This document shows, piece after piece, positions 11,201 through 22,943 of a stretch of 64,000 nucleotides of DNA. Within the stretch, counting starts at the first letter, position 1, and each line of letters begins with the position of its first letter. A program made the translations under genes and the position numbers. The stretch is taken from positions 56,191 to 120,190 of the forward strand of contig VCJN01003035.1 in assembly GCA_006384855.1 (NCBI GenBank), written 5' to 3'. A model generated the notes under the pieces. It saw only the letters and a list, made by a program, of their open reading frames with translations. It searched no databases and was not told the DNA's origin. The DNA is from Tetraselmis striata. Lineage: Eukaryota; Chlorophyta; Chlorodendrophyceae; Chlorodendrales; Chlorodendraceae.

Positions 11201-14200
11201 AATAATGAGCAGCAGCATGAGGAGCATCAGCAGCAAGCTTATTGATGAGTACGAGTCATTTCCAGCAAAGTTTTGATAATGAGAATTGCTGCTGCTTCAT
11301 TGTAGCGCGACGCTATATAACTGACGAATAAGATCTATACATGTATATGGTATACTGCGCCACAAATAGTATAAACCGCGCGCGCCGCCTCGCACGCTGC
11401 TGACGATGATAATGTGTGCTGATATGATGATGATTTAAGTGTGCTTGGATATACTGTGCCACAAAACCTCCTTTGTAAATGCGCGCACCTTCCAGTACTC
11501 TTCCGCCGCCAGGGCCGCGGTAGTCAGCTCCGTCTCCACCACCGCCCGCTCCTTCGCCCAGCCATCCTCTTTCTGCAGCAGCTCGTCGACCTTGGCCTGC
11601 AGCTCTTCTTCCAGGCTGTAGCATCTGCGGGGGCGCGTGACAGCGTGCAACAATTGAGCCAGTCCATCGAGGGCAGGGGGGGGGGGGGGGGGAGGGGTCA
11701 CTACAAGTGCACGGGAATTAAGGGGGATATGATGCCGCCGTGGACGATTACGAGGCTGTTCCGGCCGAATGCACCATCACACGTCTGCCGCCGACAACGT
11801 ATTATAAATCAAAGCCGGACATGCTGCGCGCTGTCAACCCAGTCAGGGGCAAATCAATAAGAACACCAGGACTTTACCGGGGCCGAGAGTTTCCAAGTTG
11901 CGGAACAAAAGTTTTGCACCGACCACAATGTGAAAACAGCACACGACGGGATATTCATTGCGTACAAGCCGCTTGTGCAGGCACTGCGGGTACAATGGCC
12001 GGGATGCGAGGTGCACATCATCCCGCTCATCATGAGCCGGACAGGCACCCCGCAGAAGTCTACTGTCAAGCGTCTGACCCCTGAGGGCCGGGGGCTGGGT
12101 GCTAGGGTAAAGGTGCGGGGGGGGGGGGGGGGGGGGGGGGGGTGGGGGGGACGACGACGATGACACTACCACTCTCTCTTAGATTAGGGACCTTGCCTTC
12201 AGAGGGCTGCACGCTACGCGCTTTCCTTAGTGCACCCTATAAATGCGAGTTTGTGCAGCCATCAAAAAGACAGCTGGCCGGTTGAACATCAAAAAGACTA
12301 AGCAGGAACAAAGGTGTAAGAAATCCAGTTCAATTTCAACGCGGCGAGAACCAGGAGGAATCGCTGAGTGGGCCCAAACTGGAAGGTTGACAACCAGCGA
12401 ACGACGACAAAGACTGCAGTCCTGCAGGCCAAAGCGCGCTAAAAGAAACAAGGCGGTCTGAAAGGATCATATCCCCCCCCCCCCCCCCCCCCCCCGCGCG
12501 TGCCACGCGCGCATACCTGCTCCTCAGCTGCTCCACCAGCCCGGGGCTAACAGCTGCGGCCGCCGCCGGGGCGGCAGCCTCCCCGCCGGCCGACGCGCCA
12601 GGCTGAGCCGAGGCCGCCGCCAGCTCCTGCCGCTGCGCCTCCAGCTCGTCGCGCATCTCGAGCTCGCGCTCCTGTCGAGAGTCGAATCCAGTCGAGTGTC
12701 AGTGCCGAATGAGGTTCTCCTCGCTCGCTAAAATATGACGACAATCCTCAACCAAAGATTCACCGTACTCCGCCAACACGAGCGCCCTCCACTTCACCCC
12801 TGCTTGTTGAGCCAACTTCTTTGCCCGCCCACCTTGTAGCGGGCCTCCATCTTCGCCAGCAGCTCCTTCATGTCCTCCGACACCTCCTCCCTCACGCGCG
12901 CCTCCGTGAGCGCCACCTCCTGCTCCAACGACTGCGCCGCCTGCTCCGCGCCCTCCTCCAGCTGCAGACACATCCCCGTTTTGCTCAAACCCTCAGCATA
13001 ACCGAAACCCCAAAGCATAACCCCCCCCCCCCCCCCTACCCATCGACAACACATCACCGCATCAGGTCCACAGCCGCCGACAACCCCGTCGCCCCTCACC
13101 TGCTCCACCTGCTCCCGCAGCGACTTGTTCTCCGCGCGCAAGTCCAGCACCACCTCCTCCATGCTCTGAATTGTCTCCGCCATCTGTCGGATGACGGGCG
13201 CCTCCGGCGGCGGCCCGCCCGCCAGCGACTGCCGCACGCCGCCCCTGCAGACGGCGCACCCGCCCGGCCACATCACGCGCTGTCAATCACGGCCGTCGAG
13301 ACAATCCACTCTCACAAGCATTCACCCCTCGGTATTTTATGACCAAATGCACCAGTAAACGGTCATCATGCAATGTGGTCCCCTTTTCGCGCTTTACACC
13401 ACACTTAAGGTTCGGTGATGATACCGCCGTGTGCTACAAACGCAACACATTTTCCACATTGCCTTTATGTAGTCTACTAAAGCCACTCTTATCATTTGTA
13501 TGGTCTGGCCTGGGAATGGGCCAAGCAATGCCGCTCCACTGTGCGGGCCAGGGAGTGCATGGCAGGGCGTGAAACCAGCAAGCGGTACACAAGTGGTGGC
13601 CTGATGCTGGCAATTACACTGCTATCAGTGATGCAGCACACGTTGCATTTTTGGGTACCGTACTATTGTGTCAGATTATAAATATGAAGGACATTATGTT
13701 TCTGTCGGTATGAGCGGCAGTGGCGAAGTAGGTATGTCGCTGGCTGAGATGGCAGTTAGGGGAGGGGGGGGGGGGGGGGGGGCACCTGACGGCTGTGGGC
13801 GGGCAGCCCTTGCGCGCCGTCATCGGGCCATTCCCCACGCGGCGCCGCTTGGCCGCCGTCCCCTGCCCCGCGCACCCGGGCGCCTGGTTGCGCGCCTGCG
13901 GCCGGTTGGGCGCCTCGGCGCGCGACAGCTGGCTGATCTGCGTCGCCAGCTGGGCGTACTGCGTGGCGCCGGGGGTGGGGGGGTCATGGTGAGTTGCGAC
14001 GCCTCTGCGGTGAGGGCAGGGATTCAGCAGGCCGGGCGCTGCTTCCTTAATGACACTCACATATTGAATTCAGCGGAGGGCGATGATACCGTATATGTCC
14101 ATGTATTGCTAAATGCGTACATTGTTATGCACACATACACGTGCGTATGGGTGCCGACCGTAGGAATAACTCATCGGCGACCACAAACCTGCCCCGCACA

Positions 14201-17200
14201 CCAGAGACGGCGCTACACACACCCACTGTTGTTCCTACACGTGGCATTCGGCCCTGACTGGTAGCATCTACTTCTCCCCGGGTATGTACATGTACAATTC
14301 CAGGGTATTGTAGGCGTGTCGGCACCAATGGACGCATGTGATGTTGTTCACTGCTGCTCTTTCTAATAAAACGCCGGCGCTTCTGCATGCCGCATTTTAA
14401 ATTGAAAACCCTTGGAGATCGTCAAACCAAACGACATCACCCTTGACGACAATAGTACTCACGGTGGGCAGCTAGCCATGTCAGGAAGTAGGCGGGGGGG
14501 GGGGGGGCACCTTGAGCACGCGGTGCGTCTCGTCGTAGTCCGCGGCGGCGGGGCTGACGCACACGGACAGCACGAGGCGGCCCCAGCCGTGCAGCACGTC
14601 GCGGAAGATATGGGTGACCTTGCTCTCGCGGTACGGCACCAGCTTGGGCTCCGCCTCGGGGTGGCGCTGGTTCCAGCGCAGCGCCTCCATGCAGCGGCCC
14701 AACGTCATGAGCGATGAGTTGATGCTGACGCTCTCCCTGCCGGGGCGGCCGATGTCGGCATTAGAGAGATGGCATGAAAGAGGTAGTATGGGCTGTCGCT
14801 GTTAATGCCACGTCCCATTCATGGCAGATCGCAAATCCAATGCGCAACTGCTGTATGAATGCCACAGGCGCGCTTGGGAGGCGTGCAGCTGAGGCTCATC
14901 GCACTGACAGGGAGGCAGGGGCGCACTTGAGCCGCTTCCCGGCGTTGCCGGTCCGATTGGCGCGCTCCGCCCCGGCCAGGTCCACGAAGGATAGCTGCCC
15001 CAGCCGGCCGTCCTCGCCCGGGTCCGCTCCCTCGGGGACGGCCGCGCGGTGCTGGTTGCCGGCCCGCGTCAGCGAGATCTGCAAGTGGGCCGCAGCTCAG
15101 CGCGAGGCGGACGAGGAATGGAGCCTCACCAGTGGCACGTGCCGGCTGAGGCATGTAAAGAATCTACATGTGGATGAGCACGAGTGCCAAAAAAGAGAGA
15201 CTGCTGAACGAAAGAGAGAGCGATATCGGTGATAATAGATGCCGTGATTCATACTTCTAGGTATGCCAGTTTTTCGCAGGGCAAAAGGGAGAGCGCAAAA
15301 GGAGGAAGGGGGGGGTTACGGTGAAGATGGTGTGGCTACGGCTGGACTGCTGGTTGAGCGCGGTGCCGGCGCGCTGGCGGTGCCGCGAGCCGCGGTGGAG
15401 CACGCCCAGCGCCTCCTCTGTGGTGCTCACCCGCTCCTGCTCAAATCCAGGTGGATATGGGAAAGGAGAGGGTGGGAGGGGGGGGGGGGGGGGGGTAGGT
15501 CAGCCCTAGACGCACGCAGGCCGGACTTCCCGCTTGGAGGAGACACCCCGTTGTCGCATCCAGATAGCTGAAACGATGGGCGCCGCCTCATCTAGCGCTC
15601 ATGTAAGGGCCATCAATGGCTCATCAATGCGCCCCCCCCCCCTCTTGCCCCCCCCCCCCCCCCCCCCCCGCACCCCCGGCCGGCGGCTCAGCCTCAGCAG
15701 CCAGCTCAACCGCAGCAGGCGGCTGAGCCCCAGCAGGAGGAGGGCGTTGAGGTGGAGCCCTACTTCAGCGCCAGTGAGGGCGGGGAGGTAGACAGCGACA
15801 GCGGCATGCCGCAGCCAGTTGCATAACCCATCAGCCAGGCAGAGAGCTGGGCTCATCAGTGCCCCCCCCCCCCCCCCCTCTTGCTATACTCGAGGCCCGC
15901 CGAAGAGTTATGCCTGGGGATGAGTCTTAGATGAGGCCTCAAGTGAGTCCTGGAATGAAAACAAGTCTGAAGACAAGAACGATACAGAACGCAGCAGAGC
16001 TTCTTGCGTAGGTTGCATCGTATATAAGAAAACCCGGATGAACCTCAGCTTGCCGGGGGACGCAGTTCATCCGGGTGACGGCAGCCCTGGTCCGCCCGCA
16101 CCTTGGACAGGCCCGCGATGAAGATGTGCCCCGTCGCGTTCTCCTTCACCTTCACCTGCGCCCGCCCGCCGGCACCCTGCCCCAGCAGGTCGTACACCTG
16201 CTCGTTGTACACCTCATAGTGCGACACGTCGACGGCCGTGCTGCCGTCCTTGGCCTATGCGGCGCAGCGTGGCGGGGGAGGGTGAGCTCAGGCCAAGCGG
16301 GGCAATCGATGCTGGGATGGTTGAGTTTCAAGGCACGGAGGCGTGATGATGTAGCATGACTGATCCAGATGGGGGGGGGGGGGGGGGGGGGGGGGACCTT
16401 GAACAAGAGGTCCAGCGCCCTGGGGAGCACTCCGGGGTTGGACGCCACCCCCTGTACGTCAAGAAAGGCCCAGAACACGACGCACGGCTTGAGCACGGGC
16501 ACGCCTGCCAGTATGGATCCAGAACGTGGCAAACTATCGCGGAGGTTGGCAAACACAAAGGCGACCCTGGCGAACGCCAATCTGTGCTCTGTATACTGCG
16601 CTATATCGAAGTTTCCTTTTTGGGACAGAAAGAGACAGATTTGTTCCATAAACTGTTGCGTTGACCGCGTCATATTATGCTGGTGGTCGGTCTGACTGGT
16701 AAATTGCTCCTTGGCGGGCCGCGCCGGGGGGGGGGGGGGGGGGGGGGGAAGGGGGGGACAACACATCATCAACATGGCATATCAACGGGACTGATATCTC
16801 TTGGATACTTGTCGCGGATGCTTGGGTATATCGGCGAGAACTCATCGAACTACTGAGTGGCTGGTGCCCGCCAACGTTTCCCCAATACATCTGGAGCCCG
16901 ACCACTTTCATCCGGTGGCGTGGAAGATGGATACAGCAGCAACGAGCGGGGTAACCCAGCGCCCGGGGGCGGGCTCTGGTGGCAGAAATGGAACAGGGTG
17001 CGTGCGGGGCGCACCTGGATGGTGTGCGTCTTGCCGGACGCGGTGATGCCGTAGGCCATGATGACGCTGGCGAACGGCGTCTGGCTGTGGGCGAGCTCCA
17101 CCACCTGCGAGACGGCCGCGTTGGAGTCAGCCCATGCGGGGGCCCTCGCTGCGGTGATACCAGGCGAGTGCGGGTCTCTGCTGGGGAATCGCCCCGCTTC

Positions 17201-19219
17201 CTTCCGGGGGGGGGGGGGGGGGGGGGGATTAACAAGTCCAACAAATCTAATTCAGAGGAGGATTGAGCCCCTGTTGTCTCTCGATGTGCAGGGCGCGTGA
17301 TAGTCATGCAAAAGGCGTGGATGTGTTGAAGCATCAGCTCATGAGCGCAGGAACTGTGCATCCCGAGAGCCAGTCGGCTGCATGCAGCATGAAAAATGGC
17401 AGCTCTCGCCCGGCAAATGAATATAATATACTGTTTGTTAAACCCGCTGCGTTTTGTTTTGGGAAAGATTGTTCGAAGCCAATCAGCCATTCAGCTATCG
17501 GGGGGGGGGGGGGGGGGGGTTCACCATCGGCGCGGTGGTGGCCTGGAAGTACTCGTCCTGGTCCGTGTCCGGGCCAAAGACCTGCGAGAAGGTGTACGAC
17601 TGCCCGCGGTCGCCGTTCTTGTACCTGAGCACACCGGCCGTGCCCACCTCAGTGCCAGGCCGAGCTGGGCTGGTGAGGGTCTCGCGCCCTCCAGGGCTGC
17701 CGGGCAGGCAGGGAAGGCAGGTGGCCGGTCCAAGCAGCTTCCAGAGCCTGTGCACTGCCGGGCAGGACTGGCCACGGACTGATTTTGGCAAAGCAAACGC
17801 TGAAGCGAAATATGAACGATAAAGGGGGGAGGGGGGGGGGGGGGGGGGGGGGGGGGTGCGCTATCAATCCCCCCTCCCTCAACCCTCCCTTTCCCTTGGA
17901 GGAGATGGGCACTCCCGTTGTGTAGATACGACAAAGATCGAGGGCGCGCCTTCTGTATCGCCTCTCTGAAAGAACAACCAGATAAGTCGTATCTAATGGC
18001 TATTCAGGGGCTCAGCTATGGCTGCAGAGTCCCGTCCCCCTGGCTCCCTGTGCTACTTTGCTTCTGCTGACGCAATAAGCGGCAGATATGCCACCTGTTG
18101 CCAAGGCCTATATAGGAGGTGTCTGCGCAGGTGTTAGATGAGTCGTATTTCAAGTAGCCCCCGGGATACGATCATGAGATAAGTCCGAGGTTCGACCGCA
18201 AAGCTTTCCACTTGTCTTACTTCACAGCGAAAATAACAGCTGCAAAACTGGATAAGACTGATGTAGAGGATGTCTTTCCCGGTCAGCGCGCAGCCCTGGC
18301 GCGTACCCCTGGGAGCCCTCTGGCGCCGCGATGGCAATGGCGTCCTTGGCAGTGGCGTGTATGCACAGCTGCCCCCTCCACCGAGGCGCTGCGACCACCT
18401 CGCTGGGCCGGATGCGCAGCATGACCTGCATCGGCTGCGCCACGCGCTCGCCCGATGCGGTGATCAGCCGCACCGAGTTGCTGACGCACTGCAGGCGGCG
18501 CTTGAGGGCACTGCCGGCAGGGCCGCGCCGCCAGGCGGACGGCGGCGGGGCTGCGGGGCTGCTGGGCAGGTGGGAGAAGGTCACCGCCAGATTTCTGCCA
18601 GCACGAAAGGTGGGGATCGGGAGGCACAGGTGTGGGGATAGTGGGGGGGGGGGGGGGGGGGGGGGGGCTCAGAGGGCTGCCCCCAGGTGAGCGCCCATCC
18701 CTCTTGACGCGCCCCTGCCTAGATCAACGACCTATTGCCCCGATCCAGCCCTTGCAAGCTCCCACCTGTTCTCCCACTCAGTTCCTGCTGAGGTATTGTT
18801 ATGCCAGCAGATGTTACCAGCCAGCTAGCCCAGGCTGGCCCACGTCAGGATTGCGCATCCCAAACAGCACCTGCCGGCTACCTGCGTAGCGCCGAATACC
18901 AACCAGCGGCTCGGGCGCTGGGTGATATTCACACGCACGCCGGTCGGAGTCGGCAAGAGGAAGCCTCGGGCCGAGCCGCGTCGGGGCCGAGCGATGGCCA
19001 CAGCGGCGAGGGCTGTGACTGAAGGGGGTCGGACCGGGGTGGGGGGGGGGGGGGGGGGGGGCACCTCGGGTGTATCTCCGAGGCCGGCTCCGGCAGCTGC
19101 TCCCAACAGGGCGGCGGCCCGCCGTCCGCGGCCTCCTCAGTGGGCGGCAGCGGCGGGCTGGGCTGCGCCACCGTCGCCTGCGCCTCCGCTTCCAGCTCCT
19201 CCCACGGCTGCGGGTCCAT
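8212..19219 (-). CDS. kinesin-6 family motor protein, 19 exons, ~1450 aa
   Basis: This is a microtubule motor of the kinesin-6 (KIF20/KIF23-like) class; that class acts at the central spindle or cleavage site in other eukaryotes. Exons (high to low): 19219-19065, 18594-18307, 17624-17525, 17104-17015, 16451-16398, 16254-16102, 15436-15320, 15078-14927, 14736-14511, 13958-13786, 13244-13100, 12961-12833, 12671-12517, 11624-11489, 11107-10991, 10707-9673, 9579-8942, 8820-8719, 8599-8212. All are GT..AG with consistent phase, 4353 nt in total. The motor is about residues 88-450: P-loop GITASGKT (~200), switch I NQQSSRSH (~308), switch II DLAGAE (~352). The kinesin-6 run ERANRTGNAGKRLKESVSIN follows, and VLKYAQLATQIS forms the neck. 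Then come a basic KRRRVG patch, coiled coils (exons 11-15), a long acidic tail and a basic C-terminus. Unlike the usual motor, GQTGSGKT is GITASGKT and DLAGSE is DLAGAE. Confidence 0.92.
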
Positions 19220-19950
19220 GGCGGCGATCGTTTCGACCTACTGTACCCCGACAGCTGCGGCTTGTGCGCGAGGGGGCAGCGCAGCCGCGCGTGGGCCGAT
19301 GCGCTCGCGGCGACAGCCCTGGCCAGCCCAGCCGGACGACTATCGGCTGCAGCCCACTGCCGCGCGCCTGCCCTGGCTAGCGATACCTGAGGCTCGCGAG
19401 ACGGGTTGAGGCCAGTGGTGTGCTCGGGCTGCCGGGTTGGGTGGCGCGTGTTTGACCGCTCCTCGTGTCGTTGCTGCACTGGCCCCACCCTGGTTGCGCC
19501 GGCTGTCCACCGTTGACCGTATCAAAGCCCGTCGTTCGAAGATATCCCATTGGAACTGGGTGGCCATGTACTGATAAACGTACATACGAATATGCCGGGA
19601 GTACTTTGTCCTGCAGTCGTTGTATTGCCGTTTATTCAATCGTATAATTAACGAATGTTGACTTCGTTTTGACCATGTTTGACCGCGCTTCATTCCGTTT
19701 GCGATGAACGCGCGATTATACATCAATCCGCCAGGAATCCGCGCATCAGTGTCCGGGTAGGAACCTAATGTGATGGGTTTATTGGTTACACGGGGTGGAG
19801 TCGGGCGAAGGCAAAGTAGGGACCTAATCCTTACTCGACGGACGATATCGCACCTCGCGGCCCATATCGGATCGCGCGATAATCAATAAAGAATAGCTTT
19901 AAAAAACGGCCGCATTGCCATATGTGACTCGCTTACATTTTGCGATTGGT
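19220..19950. other. upstream region of the kinesin gene
   Basis: Apart from the presumed minus-strand promoter and 5' UTR of the kinesin gene, nothing distinct is seen. No TATA box could be assigned. From about 19500 the sequence becomes less GC-rich and looks like ordinary intergenic DNA. Confidence 0.35.
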
Positions 19951-20459
19951 AGCTAGGAAAACATTAGGTCCATCCGGGAGCCTAGTGCGGGAGCCTACAC
20001 GGTTGCTGCCCGGCGGCGCTAGCAGACGCTACCGGGACGTACGAGCATCCCGCCCGTAGGGCTCCCTGGTTGTCGCATGCATGATTCGAGGATCAACGGG
20101 AACCGCTCAGCATGCTGCCGCACCCAGCCGGGCACGGGTCTTAAGGATTACCAACGCTCATGACGGGAAGATGGGATGGTGCCGCTAGGCCTGCCGCACC
20201 CATGATCCTCCACTCTTGGTGAGCCGCTACTTGGCGGCGGGCACCGCCTACCACGGGCCGGCCTCAAACGGGGAAAAGCGTCAAGGTGATGGCGCTCACG
20301 GCGCCCCGGCGCAACTGCAACCAGCCGGAACGGCACCCCGTACCCGGAAGATGTTCACGGCCTAGCGCGGCGCTCCGAGCATACCGCGTCATGTCTTGCG
20401 CCCCGGCTAGAAGAGCTCGGGGCTTGGCTGCACACCCCGCTCCGCGACGGCCATCTAGG

Positions 20460-22374
20460 TGAATGCATGGTGCCACACATTGCCGCCCGCTCACCGGGGT
20501 GCCACCACGACTACGGAGGCGGCGGCACCGCTTTGCCGCGGCTTTTGCACCAAGTCGGGCATGAGCGCCGGCCAAGGCGGGTTGGAGTAGTTGTTCCCCG
20601 CGCCCGCCAGCTGGCATCGGACATTTTCAGGGAGTCCACCGCCTCGCCGCCCATGTCCAGCCACCGACGATGCATTGTAGCGGGGTAGCATTGCGTCCAG
20701 GGCCGACGCAAAGTGGTCGACGAAGTGGGGAGGGGCCACTCGGCCTCGAGCTCCGCGAAGAGCACTACGGGGGTTCAGCTGCCAATCTTCATTCGTTGTT
20801 TATATTGGGTGCCGGCTTAGGCGGCCCGCCCACACGTTGGCGGCCGACCGGATGTAGCGCACCGTGGCGACGTAAATGCCGTTGGTGTTCAGTAGGCACC
20901 ACGGCCGGCGCATGCAGCTCCGTTATCATCTCCGGGGACCCGGAGGTGAGCCCAACGAGGACGCTGCACACCGCTTGATTGTCCTCGTGCAACCGCACGC
21001 GGCGACCGGCGAGGTGCGGCGGGAAGGACTCCACCGCCAGCCGGACGGCCTTGAGCTCCTTCTATGTGATATGTTGCCGCTTGTCCCCATCCATACCCTC
21101 AAAAGCCTCGCGCCTCGAGGTGGCCGTTGAGCACCGCCCCCGAGCATCCGTAGCCCGAGCTATCGCAGGGGATGCAGGCGGTCTCGACATGCCGGTGGAT
21201 GGGCTTGCCGTTGGATGGACCGAGCGGGCACATGTGTCCGCCATTGCAGGTCCTGACGAAGCTGCGGCGTCATCCGGACGCGGCCGCCACACTTTGAGCC
21301 CACGACGTCGTGGAGCTCCCGCAAGAGGAAGCGGGCGGCCGAAATTGCAAGGTATTACATGTATATTTAATGTGCCCCACCCGCCTAGGACCGCAACTCT
21401 CGGACGGCCAGCCATCGCGCGTTGCGAGCGGCCCGCTGCATCATCTGCTTGGCATGATGTGACGGCTTGGCTAGCTTGGCCTCATCTGGGGCATAAAAAT
21501 AACCCGTAGTAGCCGTGTCGATGTCCACACCCATTTGCTGCCCGTACGTGACAGACTTCCAAAGCTCCTTCGGGGGGTAACGTTGCAGTAGCCCCAAATT
21601 GTCCAACATGTCGGCGACGCGCTGGAGGGGCTCCAACGCCTCCGGCGGCTCCGACGATCGGCGAGGCAAACAACAAGAAGTCGTCCACGTACGGCGTAAG
21701 ATGCGTCCTCCCCGCCACTGCCCTCTGCGGAGCATGCGGCGCAAGCGGGGCACGTTGCCAACCGGCGTAGGAGTAGCCGGGGAGCGCAGGTGCCGCACGA
21801 ACTTCATGCTGAAGGTGGCGAAGTCGTAAGGGCTTAGCGACCACCCCATCGGTAGAGCCGGTACAATTCGCCGCGATGTTGACCGTGAAGTAGTCTCGGT
21901 CGGAGGGTGCGATGACGCTTGCCCAAGGTGTAGAACGAAGCCGTCTTGAAGGTCGAAGGAAAACATGCAGTCTCCTTTCTTGGTGGGGTGTCGCACACCC
22001 ATGAGCGTCTTCATCCAGCGGCGCTTCCGAGCGCAGTATAGGTGTTGAACACTCGAAGGTGGATGATGAACCGCCACTGGTTGTCGCCATGCTTCGGTAT
22101 GATGAAGAAGGCCAGCGACACCCACCACGCGCACGTCGACCGCTCCCACGCGCCAGCTGGCGTGAAGCGGTGTAGCTCGGAGCGGAGGACCGAACTTGAT
22201 GGATTTTGGAAGGAGACTACGCCTTGGTTGTATCTTATTGGGGGTGTCCGGCCGTTCCGGAAATAAGGTACTCGTACGCCCTCCCGGATCCATCTCTTTA
22301 CTTGAGCGCACGCCGCTCGCGCCGACGCACGCTGTGTCGTATAAAGTCGGAGCCCGGGATGCAGCTGTCGGCAC
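20460..22374 (-). pseudogene. DIRS-like pol: RT, RNase H and methyltransferase-like remnants
   Basis: RT motifs in order on the minus strand are FSFDLQDGF (~21.94 kb), LPMGWSLSPYDFATFSMKF (~21.83 kb) and the catalytic YVDDFLLFAS (~21.67 kb). ARFLLRELHDVVGSK and MTPQLRQDLQW follow at 21.2-21.4 kb. RNase H-like sequence VESFPPHLAGRRVRLHEDNQ is at about 21.0 kb. A DIRS methyltransferase-like segment (DHFASALDAMLPRYNA ... NPPWPALMPDLVQK) is at 20.5-20.73 kb. These motifs are spread over all three frames with internal stops, so no functional polyprotein can be made. Motif order matches the DIRS-order RT-RH-MT arrangement. Confidence 0.75.
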
Positions 22375-22388
22375 GGCGCGTCACACCG

Positions 22389-22943
22389 TCATTCGTTGCC
22401 CTTGCCCATGCCCTTGTCGCCCTTGTCATTCTTGTTCTTGGCCTCCGCCCCAAGTCGCTCCCGCTCACACTTCTCACGCGCCGTCTTGTCCTTGCTTTTC
22501 CGCGAGGCGGCTGTGCCGGGGTCCTCCGCCCGCTCCTTCTTCTTGAATTGTGCCGCTGCCTGTGCGTTGGTTGCAGCGGCTAGACACACCTCGAGGCGCT
22601 TGTCTTCGAGGGCGGCGAGGAGGCCGTCGACGACGTTGGCGGAGCACTCGTGCTCGGCGGGATCGAAGACGCGGAAGTAGTAGATGAGGCGCTCCGCGAC
22701 TCGATGCTCGTCGCCGGTGAGTGATTTCTTGGCCTTGAAGCGGCGTAGGTAGCCCACCTGGGCCTCGTGCGCGTCGCCCACTGCCGCAAACATTTGAAGC
22801 GCGGTGTCGAGTACGTCGAGGGCGTCCTTCTCCGTGCTAGTGGCGTTGCGCGCCCGAAGCGCTGCCATATTGTTGTCGTTGCCGCCACTCTGCGGCCTCA
22901 TCGTGGAAAAGGCCGCCATGGCACCGGACGTGTCGGTACTCAT
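22389..22943 (-). pseudogene. Gag-like protein of the DIRS-like element, 184 aa ORF
   Basis: An ATG-started ORF contains a helical core (DVLDTALQMFAAVGDAHEAQ, YLRRFKAKKSL, AERLIYYFRVFD) and a Lys/Glu-rich tail (KKKERAEDPGTAASRKSKDK) ending in GKGNE. Its likely N-terminal half is in another frame at 23088-23456 and has a coiled-coil-like stretch (ILQALKLQFDSLSTRV). Between them lie pieces reading RRDWVDDPPARAYHDILPP. It lies directly upstream of the RT and on the same strand, which supports Gag. The function is inferred from position and architecture only. Confidence 0.55.
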
